DNA from: Eutreptiella sp. 'Long Island Sound 2002'
Taxonomy: Eukaryota > Euglenozoa > Euglenophyceae > Eutreptiales > Eutreptiaceae
Direction of reading: 5' to 3'
DNA: 64,000 bases
Assembly (NCBI GenBank): GCA_964036045.1
Contig: OZ038378.1
Location: forward strand, 141,390,765-141,454,764
Positions within the stretch are counted from its first letter, which is position 1. Each line of letters opens with the position of its first letter. The notes below the pieces were generated by a model that saw only the letters and a program-made list of their open reading frames with translations, had not been told where the DNA came from and did no database searches. Positions 13,331-25,081 of the stretch are shown piece after piece. The translations under genes were made by a program, and so were the position numbers.

Positions 13331-13627
13331 CCACGACTTCCAAATCACGCCAAGTGAGCTGCTGGTGACATATTCTCGCAACATTGAGTCAGTTCAGTCA
13401 TGGTGTGATCGAGAGACACTTCCCTCGGGCTCATTCACTAGAATAACAATCTCTGCAGGGCCTGAGGATGCGCCGTGAAGAAGGGGGAAGGGGTTGTGCC
13501 AGGATGTGTGCTGCCAGCCCCTGCCCGAAATATAGTCCATCACAGTGCGTGTGGAGGTGACCAGGCGCACTGGGACTTGGACCTTGGCAGCCTTGGCACT
13601 CCACCCCTCATATGGCCCAGGGGCACT

Positions 13628-15598
13628 CTAGTTGCGCTTCCGCTTCCTGCTGCTAGTAGGGGCCTGTGGCCGTGCTTGATGGGAATGGGAAACGGGTTCT
13701 GCCTTAGAGTCAAAGCGAGATGCCATAGCGACCACACTGTGGAAAACCACCTGGTGGCACAATACAAGGGGCAACATGTTGCCACTCAAAGGAGGATAGG
13801 GGGCTGGCCCCTTTCCTGGCATTGGTGCCAAAGCATCTGCTGCCGACTGCATCTCATGAAGGACAGTGGGGGTCCAACCAGTGGAACGTAGTTTTACGGC
13901 TCTTGGGTTACTAGCCCAACGCCTGGCATCCTCAAAAATTTCGCAGCATTGCAAGCCGGTCTTGGCAAAGTGTTGTGGGGTGGGGGGGGGGGGGGGGGAC
14001 TAGGTGGCACACTTGCCCATCAGCCAGAGCACCGTTGCAATAGCAACATTGGTGCAATTTCTCTGGGAGGCTGCCGCGGGAGCAGTGTGCAACCGCACAG
14101 CCATCCCTCCTTTGCCCTGCCCCCCCTTCCCCCCCCTTGGCACTTCTACCTGAAGGGCCTTGGCCACAGGAGTGCCCAACGACTCAAAAATGTCCACCCC
14201 CTATGGACTTATGCCAAAAACAATGGCATGCAAATCTTGACCCCCCCCTCCCCCAAGAATAGTCAGGTCCCCCACAAGACCAAAGGGTTGGGGGAGGGGT
14301 GCCTTCAACAATCCCCTCTTTTTGGCCTCAAGCCAGAGATGGCGCATGTGCCCTAAAAGGGCCACCCCTGGTGGTTGTTTGCCTCCCTTGGCAGCCTGGC
14401 CTCAATCTCCTTGAGGTCGGCCCCCTTCGGCTTCCCCCCAAACTTCTTCCTAAATTTGTCCTGGGCCATTTAAACTTCTGGGTGAGGAAAGAAAATTGCC
14501 CCCTCATTTCCCTCAACCTCTCGGCAAGCTTGTGGTATCCCTTAACTATGGCTTGTCGCAACTGGCTACCCACCCCCAATTCCCCACAAACATTCACGCT
14601 GCGGTCAAAAACAGCTAGCTCAACAACAGCGTGCAGGGAGTCTAGGGGGGGGGACCCCGAAGTTGGCAAGGTGCTGAACGTACCAACTGGGGGTTGTTGC
14701 CCTCCTGGTTACCCAGATCACACCGGGCCCACCAAATCTCGCAGCTGCAGCAAACCAGCTTTGAGATTTGGCGCTACATTGTGCAAGATATAATTGCACA
14801 GACACAACTGCATATGCGGCTCCGGCGGCCAGGCATGTGAGGGCATAAGGGGACGGGGGGGGGGGGGGTTGCTTGGGCGGCGGTGACGGCCAATCCTGCA
14901 GCTGTTGCTCTAATTGTAGGGAGGGGGGTGCCTTACGGGTTTGGAATGTGCTTGAAAAGCAGCGGCGGCCACGGCTGTTGCTCTTGCTGCGGCGGCGGCG
15001 CCCACTTTTGCGCTGCCATGGGGTCTTCCCATAGCGGCACACTTGCCGCAGTGGACTGGGACGGCGATGGTGATGGTGATGGTGATGGTGATGGTGATGC
15101 TCCTGCTGCTGCTGCTACTGCTGCTGCTACAGCTACCTTGGGGGGGCGGGTGGCCCACACGGCCAGTGCGCACAAGCAAGATCTGTGCTTGGGATTGCTT
15201 GGCGAGGAACAAGGAAATTGAGGACATGCTGGACATATTGAGCGAATTAAAAGCAGAATAAAATCGTGCTGCAACTTGAAGTGCATCCTCTGTGAACCGC
15301 CCGGAAACACACACGACCACACACATCATTTCTCCGCATCGGCCTGCTCACAGCCCTTGGGGGCACCTATGGCCTACAGCCCGGAATCCATCATAGTTAT
15401 ATGGGCCCGTTTTGGGGACCTTTTTGAAGGCTTCGGGGCAGGGGCCAAAAGAAACTCAATACCCCGCAAAGGACCATGGGTTTGGTAAGTGGTCTGGCAA
15501 TCGGTTCGAAAAACATCCCCTTCTAGTGGCAAAATGGTCTTTTGCCAGGTGCCAGAGGTGGCCTCGTCCCAAACCCTCCAACTTGCTTCCTCCCGCAT
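13628..15598 (-). pseudogene. Frameshifted minus-strand coding region, basic C-terminus
   Basis: Coding-like sequence runs through this region but changes frame repeatedly. From the 5' side: 15374-15598, the Ser/Ile/Thr-rich microsatellite stretch near 15060-15135, 14660-14900 (Ala-rich, with Tyr/Val/Gln and Trp/Phe residues), 14380-14645 (SLHAVVELAVFDRSVNVCGE, then LRQAIVKGYHKLAERLREM), 14000-14200 (DIFESLGTPVAKALQVEVP) and 13628-13954. The last piece ends in RKRKRN and a stop, a nuclear-localisation-like tail. The junction between the second and third of these coding blocks falls on the G9 run at 14646-14654, and others fall on G/C runs. Either the gene is decayed or the assembly has homopolymer errors. 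I do not recognise the protein. Confidence 0.5.
15064..15135 (+). repeat. GATGGT and CTG microsatellites
   Basis: A hexanucleotide run GATGGT (about six units) passes directly into CTG/CTA triplets. On the minus strand in the coding-like frame it would give alternating Ile/Thr then a Ser run. Confidence 0.9.
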
Positions 15599-15684
15599 AA
15601 CTTCAGTGTCGTGGGTTGCTGCAAGAGTAGCCCGGATGGCACTGTGGATTGTTGTCTAGGGTGGCTCACGGAAGGCATCATTTA

Positions 15685-15775
15685 TAACGACGCGCAGAAC
15701 TTCAAAGGGGACATGGGTGTAAAATAGGGGGGGGGGGCTGGAAGCTTGCGGTTACAACTTTTTTGGAACGTTTTT
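15685..15775 (+). repeat. Dispersed 90-bp repeat, copy 1
   Basis: ACGACGCGCAGAACTTCAAAG, GGGGACATGGGTGTAA, a G-run, then GGAAGCTTGCGGTTACAACTT return nearly unchanged at 17020-17110. Confidence 0.85.
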
Positions 15776-16199
15776 GATGCCCACCTCCTGAAACCATGTC
15801 TAAACGCCTGCCTTTGTCCACTTTTAGGTCCCTTATCAAGATGTCAAGGTGCGTGGACAAAATGGATGTCAAAAACAGAAAATGCGATCGCAGTTGTTCA
15901 TGTGAGTCATTAGCGAATGTGCGGTCAGTATCATATTGTAAATCTGGGCCAGTGATGCATAAATTCTTGTATTGAACCCCATACGAGGTTTCATGCTAGC
16001 TGGGCATGGTTTTGCCTACAGCCTGGCATGTGGTCACCAGAGGAATTCTACTCTTGGGGGGTTGAGTGAACTTTCTATGCATTAATGTGGCCAATGGCGT
16101 GTCCTTGCCATAATAGCATATATTTTTGGTGCCACCTTATCCAAAAAACCGGGCAACAGGCGGGGTTCAATTGTATCTGATGGGTTGTGGTGCAGGCGC

Positions 16200-16620
16200 A
16201 GTGCATCCACAGCATGTTGGAGCTTAGACTGGATCACTGGGTTCCGGAAGCTCAACATTTGCTGAATGAGAATCTATGAGGTCCCCCTCAAAGGTAAGAT
16301 CTGAGGCGGAGGCGGAGGGGGAGGGGGGAGGGGGGGCGCGGAGGATGCAGTTCCCTGGCTACCCCTTGACATTTTCCAATCTGTTGAAAGGGGAAAGGCG
16401 GTGGCACAAAGGACATCCGACTTGGGGGTGCAAAGTTGTGGTGGGGTGTAAAAAGGGCAAGCCGACATGGGAAAAAAAGCTTTCTTTGTTTTGTGGCTAC
16501 GTGAACACACACTTCTACTCCTACGGCAGTCACAAAACCGGGGAAGTGGCCGGTGCTAGGGGCGGCGATCACGAAAGGATCTCTGCCAATCGAGACTAGG
16601 CAGACAGGCACACAACAGTC
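16200..16620. other. No gene recognised
   Basis: GGAGGC/GGGGAG-rich sequence (16303-16340) precedes short open frames without motifs on either strand. Confidence 0.4.
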
Positions 16621-16977
16621 CTATAGAGTGGAAATGTAGGGCGCAGCAATAGGCTTTGTGTTCACCAAGCTGGTGGAACCGGTGTTTCTTTTATAACTCT
16701 CGTTAGTGTCTAGGATGGACCGAACAGGTTTGGCAAGCAAGCAGCAAGCAAGCACGCGCGAAATGGGGGAAAAGCACATGTCCGTCGTGGCGCTTCGGAT
16801 TCGGCCAAAATTTTGGTGGATGCTACCTGTGGGTGTGAGGGACAACCCCACAAAGTATGATCTAGAAACTCCACGGTGGCGGCCGGGAACGGGCGTCGCA
16901 AGTATGCCCTGTTTTACTGAAACGCGTGGCATCCAAATTTGATGGTTTTCAATGGGCGGAAATTTGTATGGACTAAA

Positions 16978-17148
16978 AGTGTTTGTCCCGGAGCATTTTG
17001 TAGACACATACATATACATAATGACGCGCAAAACTTCAAAGGGGACATGGGTGTAAGATAGGGGGGGGGGGGCTGGACGCTTGCGGTTAGAACTTTTTTG
17101 GAACGTTTTTGGAAGTGTTTGTCCCGGAGCATTTTGTAGACACATACT
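16978..17148 (+). repeat. Dispersed repeat copy 2 with short direct repeats
   Basis: The 90-bp repeat of 15685-15775 is present at 17020-17110. It is bracketed by two copies of GTGTTTGTCCCGGAGCATTT, followed by TGTAGACACATAC, at 16979 and 17116. The bracketing could be a target-site or duplication footprint, although about 33 bp is long for a target-site duplication. Confidence 0.75.
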
Positions 17149-17157
17149 ACCACCAGT

Positions 17158-17615
17158 TCATGCCACAAGTTGGATACAAACATTTAGTAAGACATCTGAC
17201 ATGCTGCATACTCTCCATCTTCTCCACAAGCCCCCTGTTTGATGAGCAGTGAAGGAACCGAATCCTGCAGAACAACGCATGTGGCAAAGGGACAAGGGAA
17301 ACACAAGAATGGGCACACGTGCCGGTGCATTTGGAGAATACCATATCAAAAATGCAATGAATTGTTGTGAATACCAACACCTGTTCTGATACATACCGGC
17401 ATGCCACATCACAAAACGCAACTCAGCATTGATAACAGAGAACAACCCCCAAGGATCCATTGGCATCACATTGTGCTTCCCATTCAAATGGTAACTTCCT
17501 CCACGTCATCGTCGCTCTCATTCCCATCAGCTTCTCGGGGCTCGCTTTTTGTAGGGTCACTCTTTGCTTCCTCTAGTTGATCCGGGTCTTGAGGGCAGGA
17601 ATCCAGTCACTGAGC
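17158..17615 (-). pseudogene. Coding remnants including an acidic C-terminus
   Basis: On the minus strand, 17484-17590 reads as the end of an acidic protein (DPDQLEEAKSDPTKSEPREA, then DGNESDDDVEEVTI and a TGA stop). A second frame at 17158-17487 is also protein-like. The acidic tail is the clearer of the two. Family and intactness are unknown. Confidence 0.4.
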
Positions 17616-18268
17616 AATTCACTGTGTCACCGGCAATCGAATCAGCCGGCTCTACTACAAGAGCAATTGGGCTTGCCATTGGAAAAAAGTGTTAAATGTC
17701 AGAAAATGAGGGCTAGAAGTACGAAAAAGGGACCCAAACACCAACAACAATCATTTGCAAATGCCGCAAAGCACAAGCAATCCCATTCCACAGGGCTGCA
17801 GAATGATGAAACTGGTAGTAGCAACATCGGCTAACATGCACCCACTTCCAAAAAAAGCAGCAGAAAAAAAGCAGAAACAAAAAGGAAAATCTCTAGATCC
17901 CAAAACCAAAAAAAATTCCCCAGCAGAAATGATGTTGCAGACCTGCCACATGCAGATTTTTTGATGTTAATCTGGAATGGCATGGCGGTTTCTCTCTCTG
18001 GCGGTTGGCTATTAACAATTCGGTGTAAAAAAATTGATCACCTGCGGAACATGGGGTCTTCCAAGCAATTGAGAGACAGCATGTTGAAAAGGTGAGGATG
18101 ATGCTCGTCAAAAAACAGCACAGCCCAGGCTTTGCTACCACACCACAATTTTTTTTTCAACAGACACGACTAAATTGTGGAAATTATGGGGTTGTGGCAG
18201 TGACCATACATGGCCTTGTCGATGGCACCTTATGTTAGACGTCCGACACGTGCCGCGTCACACACATG

Positions 18269-18939
18269 TCAGACTTCTGACATAGCTGTGACTTTTTCAT
18301 CACTCAATCTGTGTCTGTAAACGCTGGTTCCGAGTGGACAACATATATCCAACAATTGTGTGGAATTGAAAAACCCTACAGTTGTGCGCAACACCTCATC
18401 GAAGATGACTTGGACAATGGCCTGGCTCGTGCATTTGTGCAGCACCTCCTTGAGGTCCGCTGCAACGGGGGCAGCCGCAAAAAGTGGGTTCACTTGCAGC
18501 AGTCATTGTGTACAAATGATAGGTCCAACCACTGGATTGGGCCCTTCCAAAGTTGCCTGTGGACCTTGTACACCGCAGACCGGAAACAGGCACTGCCGTA
18601 GGGTGTGAGGCCTGAAGCCCCGAAGGCACCCCCCGAAAGAGGAGCCATTGCATTCGCAAAAAAAAAATTGACATGGAACCCTGTATGGGCAAAGTGCAGA
18701 CGCCAATGGCATTGCCTAACATTACGTCGCATTAGAAAGAGGAGAGTGGCGTATTTAGTGATGAGTGTCTGCAAAGCCCACGAGCGGCAGAGGATGCGCT
18801 CATAGGCAGCCACTGACTTGCCAACCTGCCACGCCCCCTGCAATGGAGCGCCGCAGGATGTTGCTGAGACGCACGGCTGCAAGGAAGACGGCAAGGACCA
18901 TGCTTTCCATGAGGATGAGATCAGGTGCACGGTGGACAC
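18269..18939 (-). pseudogene. Two-frame coding remnant, unknown family
   Basis: A 149-codon minus-strand frame (18490-18939) and the next frame (18269-18493, with LKEVLHKCTSQAIVQVIFDE) look like one coding sequence interrupted by a frame change near 18490. No motif is recognised. It lies in the same orientation as the broken pieces at 10.4-15.6 kb and may belong to the same decayed unit. Confidence 0.4.
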
Positions 18940-19129
18940 TAACTGTATAGGGGTCCTAGGAAGCCAATAAACTCAAGGGCGGTCCAAAGTGGTTGGTGTA
19001 CATTGTACACCCTGTGAACAAACATTTTGTACCCGTGCCACACTCCAAATAACAAAGGGTGTTTGGCCATACCCTGCCGAAATTCTATTGCCTTCGGCAA
19101 GTCCACCTCACAGAGAATCTACCGCGAGC

Positions 19130-20430
19130 AACACACACCCGAAATAGGGTGGAAACTACATAAATACCGGCTAAAACATGCTTTACATACCTTGGATGAT
19201 CATTTTAGGTGATCACGGTATCAAAAAAACAAGTTCGAAAACTTCCATTTTTGAGCTGCCCAGGGTGACAAACTGCATCAGCAGGTTGTGTACCAATCCC
19301 TTGGGAGACCCCCCCGCCCTTGGACCTAATACCCAAATCGGGTGAAAAACACGTAAATACGGCCTAAAACATGCTTTACATACCTTGGATGGTCATTTTG
19401 GGTGATCACAATATCACAAAAACAAGTTTCAAAAACTTCCATCTTTGAGCTGTCCGGGTTGAAAAGCTGCATAAGCAGGTTGTGCACCCGTCCCTTGGGA
19501 GCCCCCCCCCCCCCCCCCCCCGACCTGATACCCAAATAGGGCGAAAAACACGTAAATACGGCCTAAAACATGCTTTACATACCTTGGATGGTCATTTTGG
19601 GTGGTCACAATATCAAAAAAATATGTTTCGAAAACTTCCATTTTTGAGCTGTCCGGGGTGAAAAGCTGCTAAGCAGGTTGTGCACCCGTCCCTTGGGAGA
19701 CCCCCCCCCCCCGACCTAACACCCAAAAAGGGTGAAAAACACGTAAATACGGCCTAAAACATGCTTTCCATAGCTTGGATGGTCATTTTAGGTGGTCACA
19801 ATATCAAAAAAATAAGTTTCGAAAACTTCGATTTTTTGAGCTGTCCGGGTTGAAAAACTGCATAAGCAGGTTGTGCACCCGTCCCTTGGGAGACACCCCC
19901 CCCCCCCGGACCCAACACCCAAATAGGGTGAAAAACACGTAAATACGGCCTAAAATATGGTTTGCATAGCTTGAAATGTCATTTTGGGTGGTCACAATAT
20001 CAAAAAAAAAAAATTTCAAAAACTTCGATTTTTGAGCTGTCCGGGTTGAAAAGCTGCATAAGCAGGTTGTGCACCCGTCCCTTGGGAGACCCCCCCCCCC
20101 CGGACCTAACACCCAAATAGGGTGAAAAACACGCAAATACGGCCTAAAACATGCTTTGCATAGCTTGGATGGTCATTTTAAGTGGTCACAACATCAAAAA
20201 AACAAGTTTCGAAAACTTCCATTTTTGAGCTGCCCATAGTGAAAAAGTGCATAAGCAGGTTGTGTACCAATCCCTTGGAAGCCCCCCCCCCCCCCCGGAC
20301 CTAATACCCAAATCGGGTGAAAAACACGTAAATACGGCCTAAAAACATGCTTTACATACCTTGGATGGGCTTGGATGAGCTGTCCGGGGTGAAAAACTGC
20401 ATAAGCAGGTTGTGTCCCGGCCCATTCACT
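19130..20430 (+). repeat. Satellite array, about seven units of 190-199 bp
   Basis: The landmark GGTGAAAAACACGTAAATAC (with variants) recurs near 19148, 19341, 19540, 19731, 19927, 20121 and 20316. Each unit also has AACATGCTTTACATACCTTG, a TGATCA/GGTCACAATATC block, a TTGAGCTGTCCGGG block, AAGCAGGTTGTG and a C-homopolymer of variable length (about 7 to 22). The last unit is truncated just before the assembly gap, so the true array may be longer. Minus-strand frames across it are repeat translations, not genes. Confidence 0.95.
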
Positions 20431-20506
20431 AAGCCATTATTGTTGGAAACAGTCATTTCGCGTCTTTGGCACGGGTTGTGAACGGCCCTAAGCAAAGCTA
20501 GAGACT

Positions 20507-20706
20507 NNNNNNNNNNNNNNNNNNNNNNNNNNNNNNNNNNNNNNNNNNNNNNNNNNNNNNNNNNNNNNNNNNNNNNNNNNNNNNNNNNNNNNNNNNNNNN
20601 NNNNNNNNNNNNNNNNNNNNNNNNNNNNNNNNNNNNNNNNNNNNNNNNNNNNNNNNNNNNNNNNNNNNNNNNNNNNNNNNNNNNNNNNNNNNNNNNNNNN
20701 NNNNNN
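20507..20706. other. Assembly gap (200 N)
   Basis: Exactly 200 unknown bases, a usual placeholder size, between the satellite array and an (AT)n tract. Both flanks are difficult to assemble, so true size and content are unknown. Confidence 0.99.
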
Positions 20707-20905
<199 letters not shown>

Positions 20906-21585
20906 TTACAAGCAACAAGCAAGCAAGCAACAAGCAAGTAGCCAAGATACGGCCCGTGCGTGGTTTCGGGGTGTTGGTGCACATTGCGCAGATTTTGGGG
21001 CTTTTTGGCGCCTTTTTGGGCCGTTTCTCGGACATATCGTGGAGCTAGAGGGCAAGAAAGGGCTCTTTGTCACGGGGCAATCGAGGCACACGTGGAGTGT
21101 AGGAACCGTTTGCCTCCGTTTGGCCGTTATGACTTGGTTTCGGGGCCGTTTTGGGCCAAAAAAGGCTGTTTTGGGGCACAAAATGCGCAGTTTTGGAAGG
21201 GCACCTCCCGACGTGCCCCCCCCCCCCCCCCAGGGCGCCACCGGCGAGTTTTTGGCTCAAAACTTGGATTTGGCGAGGGCACCACCTAGGCTCTAGGATG
21301 GCTAGAGTAGAGTAGAACCCGGAGCGATGAGGCGGAGCAATGGCCAAAACGGAAAGGAGAAGTGCTTGTTGCTTGTTGCTTGTTGTGGCTCAAATCCAAA
21401 TTCCGAGGGTACGTCTTCCACCCGCAACCCCCCACTTTTTGTGGCTTCCAAGCCTCAGAATCGCCCAACGAGATGCCTAGACCCCCGTACCACTGGTCAC
21501 TGGTCACTTGGTGGAGCCGGAGGGCAGCCCGGCCCGCGCACGGCGCGGGCCAACGGTGGGTCCACCAGCGTCCCCAGGGCGAAAA

Positions 21586-22325
21586 AAATCATTTTTTCCA
21601 AAGTTGTTCCCAGACCACTTGGGATGCTCAAACAAGTGTTTTTAGCCCATTTTGAGCCCGTGGTGGCGCGTTTTGGCCCATGGAAAATCCCAAAATGTCT
21701 TGAAAATGGGCCGTTTTGGTACCAAAAATGGGTCAAAAATGGGCCAAAAACGCATTTCTCCAAAAATGATCCTGGAGCATTTGGGATGCTCAAACAAGTG
21801 TTTTGGGGCCATTTTGAGCCCGTGGCGACGTGTTTTGGCCCATGGAAAATCCCAGAATGCCTTGAAAATGGGCGTGTTGGGACCAAAAGTGGGTCAAAAA
21901 TGGGTCAAAAACGCGTTTCTCCAAAAGTGACCCTGGACCATTTGGGATGCTCAAACAAGTGGTTTTAGCCCATTTTGAGCCCATGGTGACGCGTTTTGGC
22001 CCATGGAAAATCCCAAAATGCCTTGAAAATGGGGCGTTTTGGGACCAAAAGTGGGTCAAAAATGGGTCAAAAACGCGTTTCTCCAAAAGTGATCCTGGAC
22101 CATTTGGGATGCTCGGACAAGTGTTTTTCGCCCATTTTGAGGCCATTTGGACGGGTTTTGGCCCATGGAAATCCCAATATTCCTTGAAAAGGGGCCGTTT
22201 TAGGAGCAAAAATGGGTGAAAAATTGGTCAAAAACACGTTTTTCCAAAATTGATCTTGGACCATTGGGGGTGCACAAACAAGTGAATTGAGCCCATTTTG
22301 AGCCCGTTTTGATCGAGTTTAGTCC
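21586..22325 (+). repeat. 162-bp tandem repeat, about 4.5 units
   Basis: GGGATGCTCAAACAAGTG or a variant recurs at 21621, 21783, 21944, 22106 and 22268, a period of 161-162 bp. Each unit contains GCCCATTTTGAGCC, CGTTTTGGCCCATGGAAA, AAAATGGGTCAAAAATGGG and AAACGCGTTTCTCCAAAA. Because 162 is 54 codons, frames on both strands stay open across several units and give a repeated 54-residue peptide. I treat this as satellite DNA. Expression cannot be judged from sequence. Confidence 0.95.
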
Positions 22326-22392
22326 CTTCCGCCACGTGTATGCACCAAGTTGTACCCTTCGCACGTACCTTAGAGTGGAGCCACATAGAGTA

Positions 22393-23158
<766 letters not shown>

Positions 23159-23193
23159 CTCTAGGTGGCTGCCTGCCGAAAAAAAAGTTTTTC

Positions 23194-23668
23194 CTACACA
23201 CCCAAAACCTGCCACAACAACAAACAACATGAATACACACAGCCATCTGCGCAATTATTTTGCCTATTCAGCAATGCGGTTGTTGACATCACCTTGGTGA
23301 CATCACCGTTGACACTAGCCGTAGCAGTTGCGGTGGTAGTTGCGGTGGTCGCTGCAATTGCACTGGTTGTAGCAGGTGCTCTGGTGGCAGAAGCTGATAC
23401 GGTGCAGGAACTTGTAGCAGCGGTCGTGGAATTAGTGGAACTAGTGGCAGACGCCACTGTGCTGGTGTTCGTCAGAGTTGTAGCAGCAGGTTTGGCAGCA
23501 AAAACAGACAGGGTTGACAGTAACGTATACAGAGCGAACACAATTCAGCATCTGTTGGCAGTTAAGAATGGGGTTGCGCGACTTGAGCTCAAACAGAAGG
23601 TGCAAGATCTGTCACTGCCTGCAAGGAGGAGTGCTTACAGCCACAAACATGACAGGCCATGGAGGTAA
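23194..23668. other. Low-complexity sequence open on both strands
   Basis: The plus strand reads Val/Ala-rich and the minus strand Ser/Thr/Ala-rich, from imperfect GTNGCN repeats. The minus frame begins with a short hydrophobic stretch, but its first codon is GTG. I regard it as repeat-derived, with a small chance that part is a 3' exon of the gene upstream on the minus strand. Confidence 0.4.
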
Positions 23669-24036
23669 ACGCAGCCTGTCCACGCAAGAAATAAGACACG
23701 TGGACACTAAGTACTGTCAATCTTGAAGAGGGCCAAGAATCCAACAAATCGGCACAAAATCGGAGCAAATCGGGAGTTCAGCCCCAGCCGGGGGGGGGGG
23801 TGTAATTGTGCCTGTTTGGGGTGGGGGTGATGCTTTGGGGGGGGGGGGGGGGTTCCAGCCAGAGGGCTCCATGGAACCCTGCACTAGAGATTGAAGACCC
23901 GTCCACCCTTGGGGAATACTGTTATTGGACAAAATAAGGATAACAAGGGTTTAACCCCCAAACCTGTTGTGCCATGGTATGCAGTTCCAAAAACTTCGTG
24001 CACTTGAGGTCAGGAAATGGGAGTGTACCCCCCCAC

Positions 24037-24081
24037 CTTCTGATCCCTGCCATGCATCTCCAGGAACTCGGGCCCTAGCAG
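24037..24081 (-). CDS. Possible small exon of gene 2
   Basis: A 45-bp segment between AACCTAG| and CAGAAG|gtgggg is open in phase 0 and would encode LLGPEFLEMHGRDQK. It is in the right orientation and phase to follow exon S, but it is too short to be convincing alone. Confidence 0.25.
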
Positions 24082-24633
24082 CTAGGTTTGCGGGAAAAAC
24101 TTGGGAACCCCCTATGAAAAAAACAAAAAGCGGTCCCATGTCTGGGGGACAAAAAGTGGCATATACGAGCCAACATACCCCAACACTGCCTTGGGTGCTT
24201 TCTCATGGCCACATTGATCTAATAAGTGATGTGATATGATTTTGGGATGAAAATCTTGAAAACTAGGCTGACAACTACTTTTGTGGGGCACTTGGCCATT
24301 CCTAGAGTCCACGCTTCAAAATTGCAAATTGCAAAATAGTAGCAAGTGATGAGTTGCCAAAACTTGGCAAAACAGGTAGCAGACTACCTAAAATAGGCAC
24401 ATGGCACTTAATAGCAGAGGCAAGGTGTGGAAATCAGTTTTACATGATGATTTCAAAAAAACAATGTTGGAGAACAGTCTCCATGGGCAAGACACGAAAA
24501 CTTAAAAGCTAGCTTATTTCTGGGACCTGTTGGGGACACTGTTGGGTCTTTGGCCGAAAATTTAGGAATGTCTGTTGCCATAAGCCAATGTGTTTTCTGC
24601 CATAAATTTGGCAGAATCTGAAACACCACGCAT

Positions 24634-24635
24634 AC

Positions 24636-24666
<31 letters not shown>
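24634..24666 (+). repeat. CTG triplet repeat
   Basis: About ten CTG units with one TTG interruption. It lies just downstream of gene 2 exon S, near a candidate mini-exon at 24714-24685 (acceptor CCCAG|, donor GCGAG|gttgag, phase 0 at both ends). Confidence 0.95.
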
Positions 24667-24899
24667 ACAAACCCCTATCTCAACCTCGCATCTAAAACGG
24701 ATGAAAAGCCGATTCTGGGTGACCCCTCACCACATCTCCCATACCCCAACCACAGCGTAGCCCTCACCACAACACTGAAACAGCCCCCTTGTACCAGTAC
24801 CACACCTCTAACATGTGCAGCAACCTTCACACCCACACCACCTCGTCCGGACCCGGCTTACCTCTTGCATGCACAACCCTCACCAGCTGACCCACATAC

Positions 24900-25081
24900 C
24901 ACAGAGGTGGCCCACAAGAAAAATGTATCTCCACTTTGGTCCATCTTAAAATATGCAACAATGCGAAGGAGCACCCGCCGCTCATGGGTCTGCATGTGCG
25001 CCGCCATTCGGCGGCACACATCTGCGCACCGCTTTTGCACCAAAGGCCCCACGAACACTTCTGTTGTTTGGTGTGGTTGCC
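24900..25081 (-). CDS. Gene 2 exon S
   Basis: This 182-bp exon starts in phase 1 after ATTCTGCAG| and ends in phase 0 at a strong donor TCTGTG|gtatgt. It encodes VQKRCADVCRRMAAHMQTHE, RRVLLRIVAYFKMD, then a GDTFFLWATSV end. It joins exon Q exactly in phase. An alternative acceptor at 26200 after Q would instead end the protein within 14 codons. Confidence 0.75.

Noticed and set aside
14883-15261. Plus-strand frame with an Asp-Gly repeat resembling calcium-binding repeats
   Set aside because: It is only the GATGGT microsatellite. The surrounding coding signal is on the minus strand.
21327-21968. 213-codon frame over the 162-bp repeat as a gene
   Set aside because: No start context or non-repeat domain; both strands are equally open. 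Kept only as an observation on the satellite.
24634-24666. CTG repeat as a polyleucine or polyserine coding tract
   Set aside because: It lies downstream of exon S with no open frame linking it to the gene in phase.
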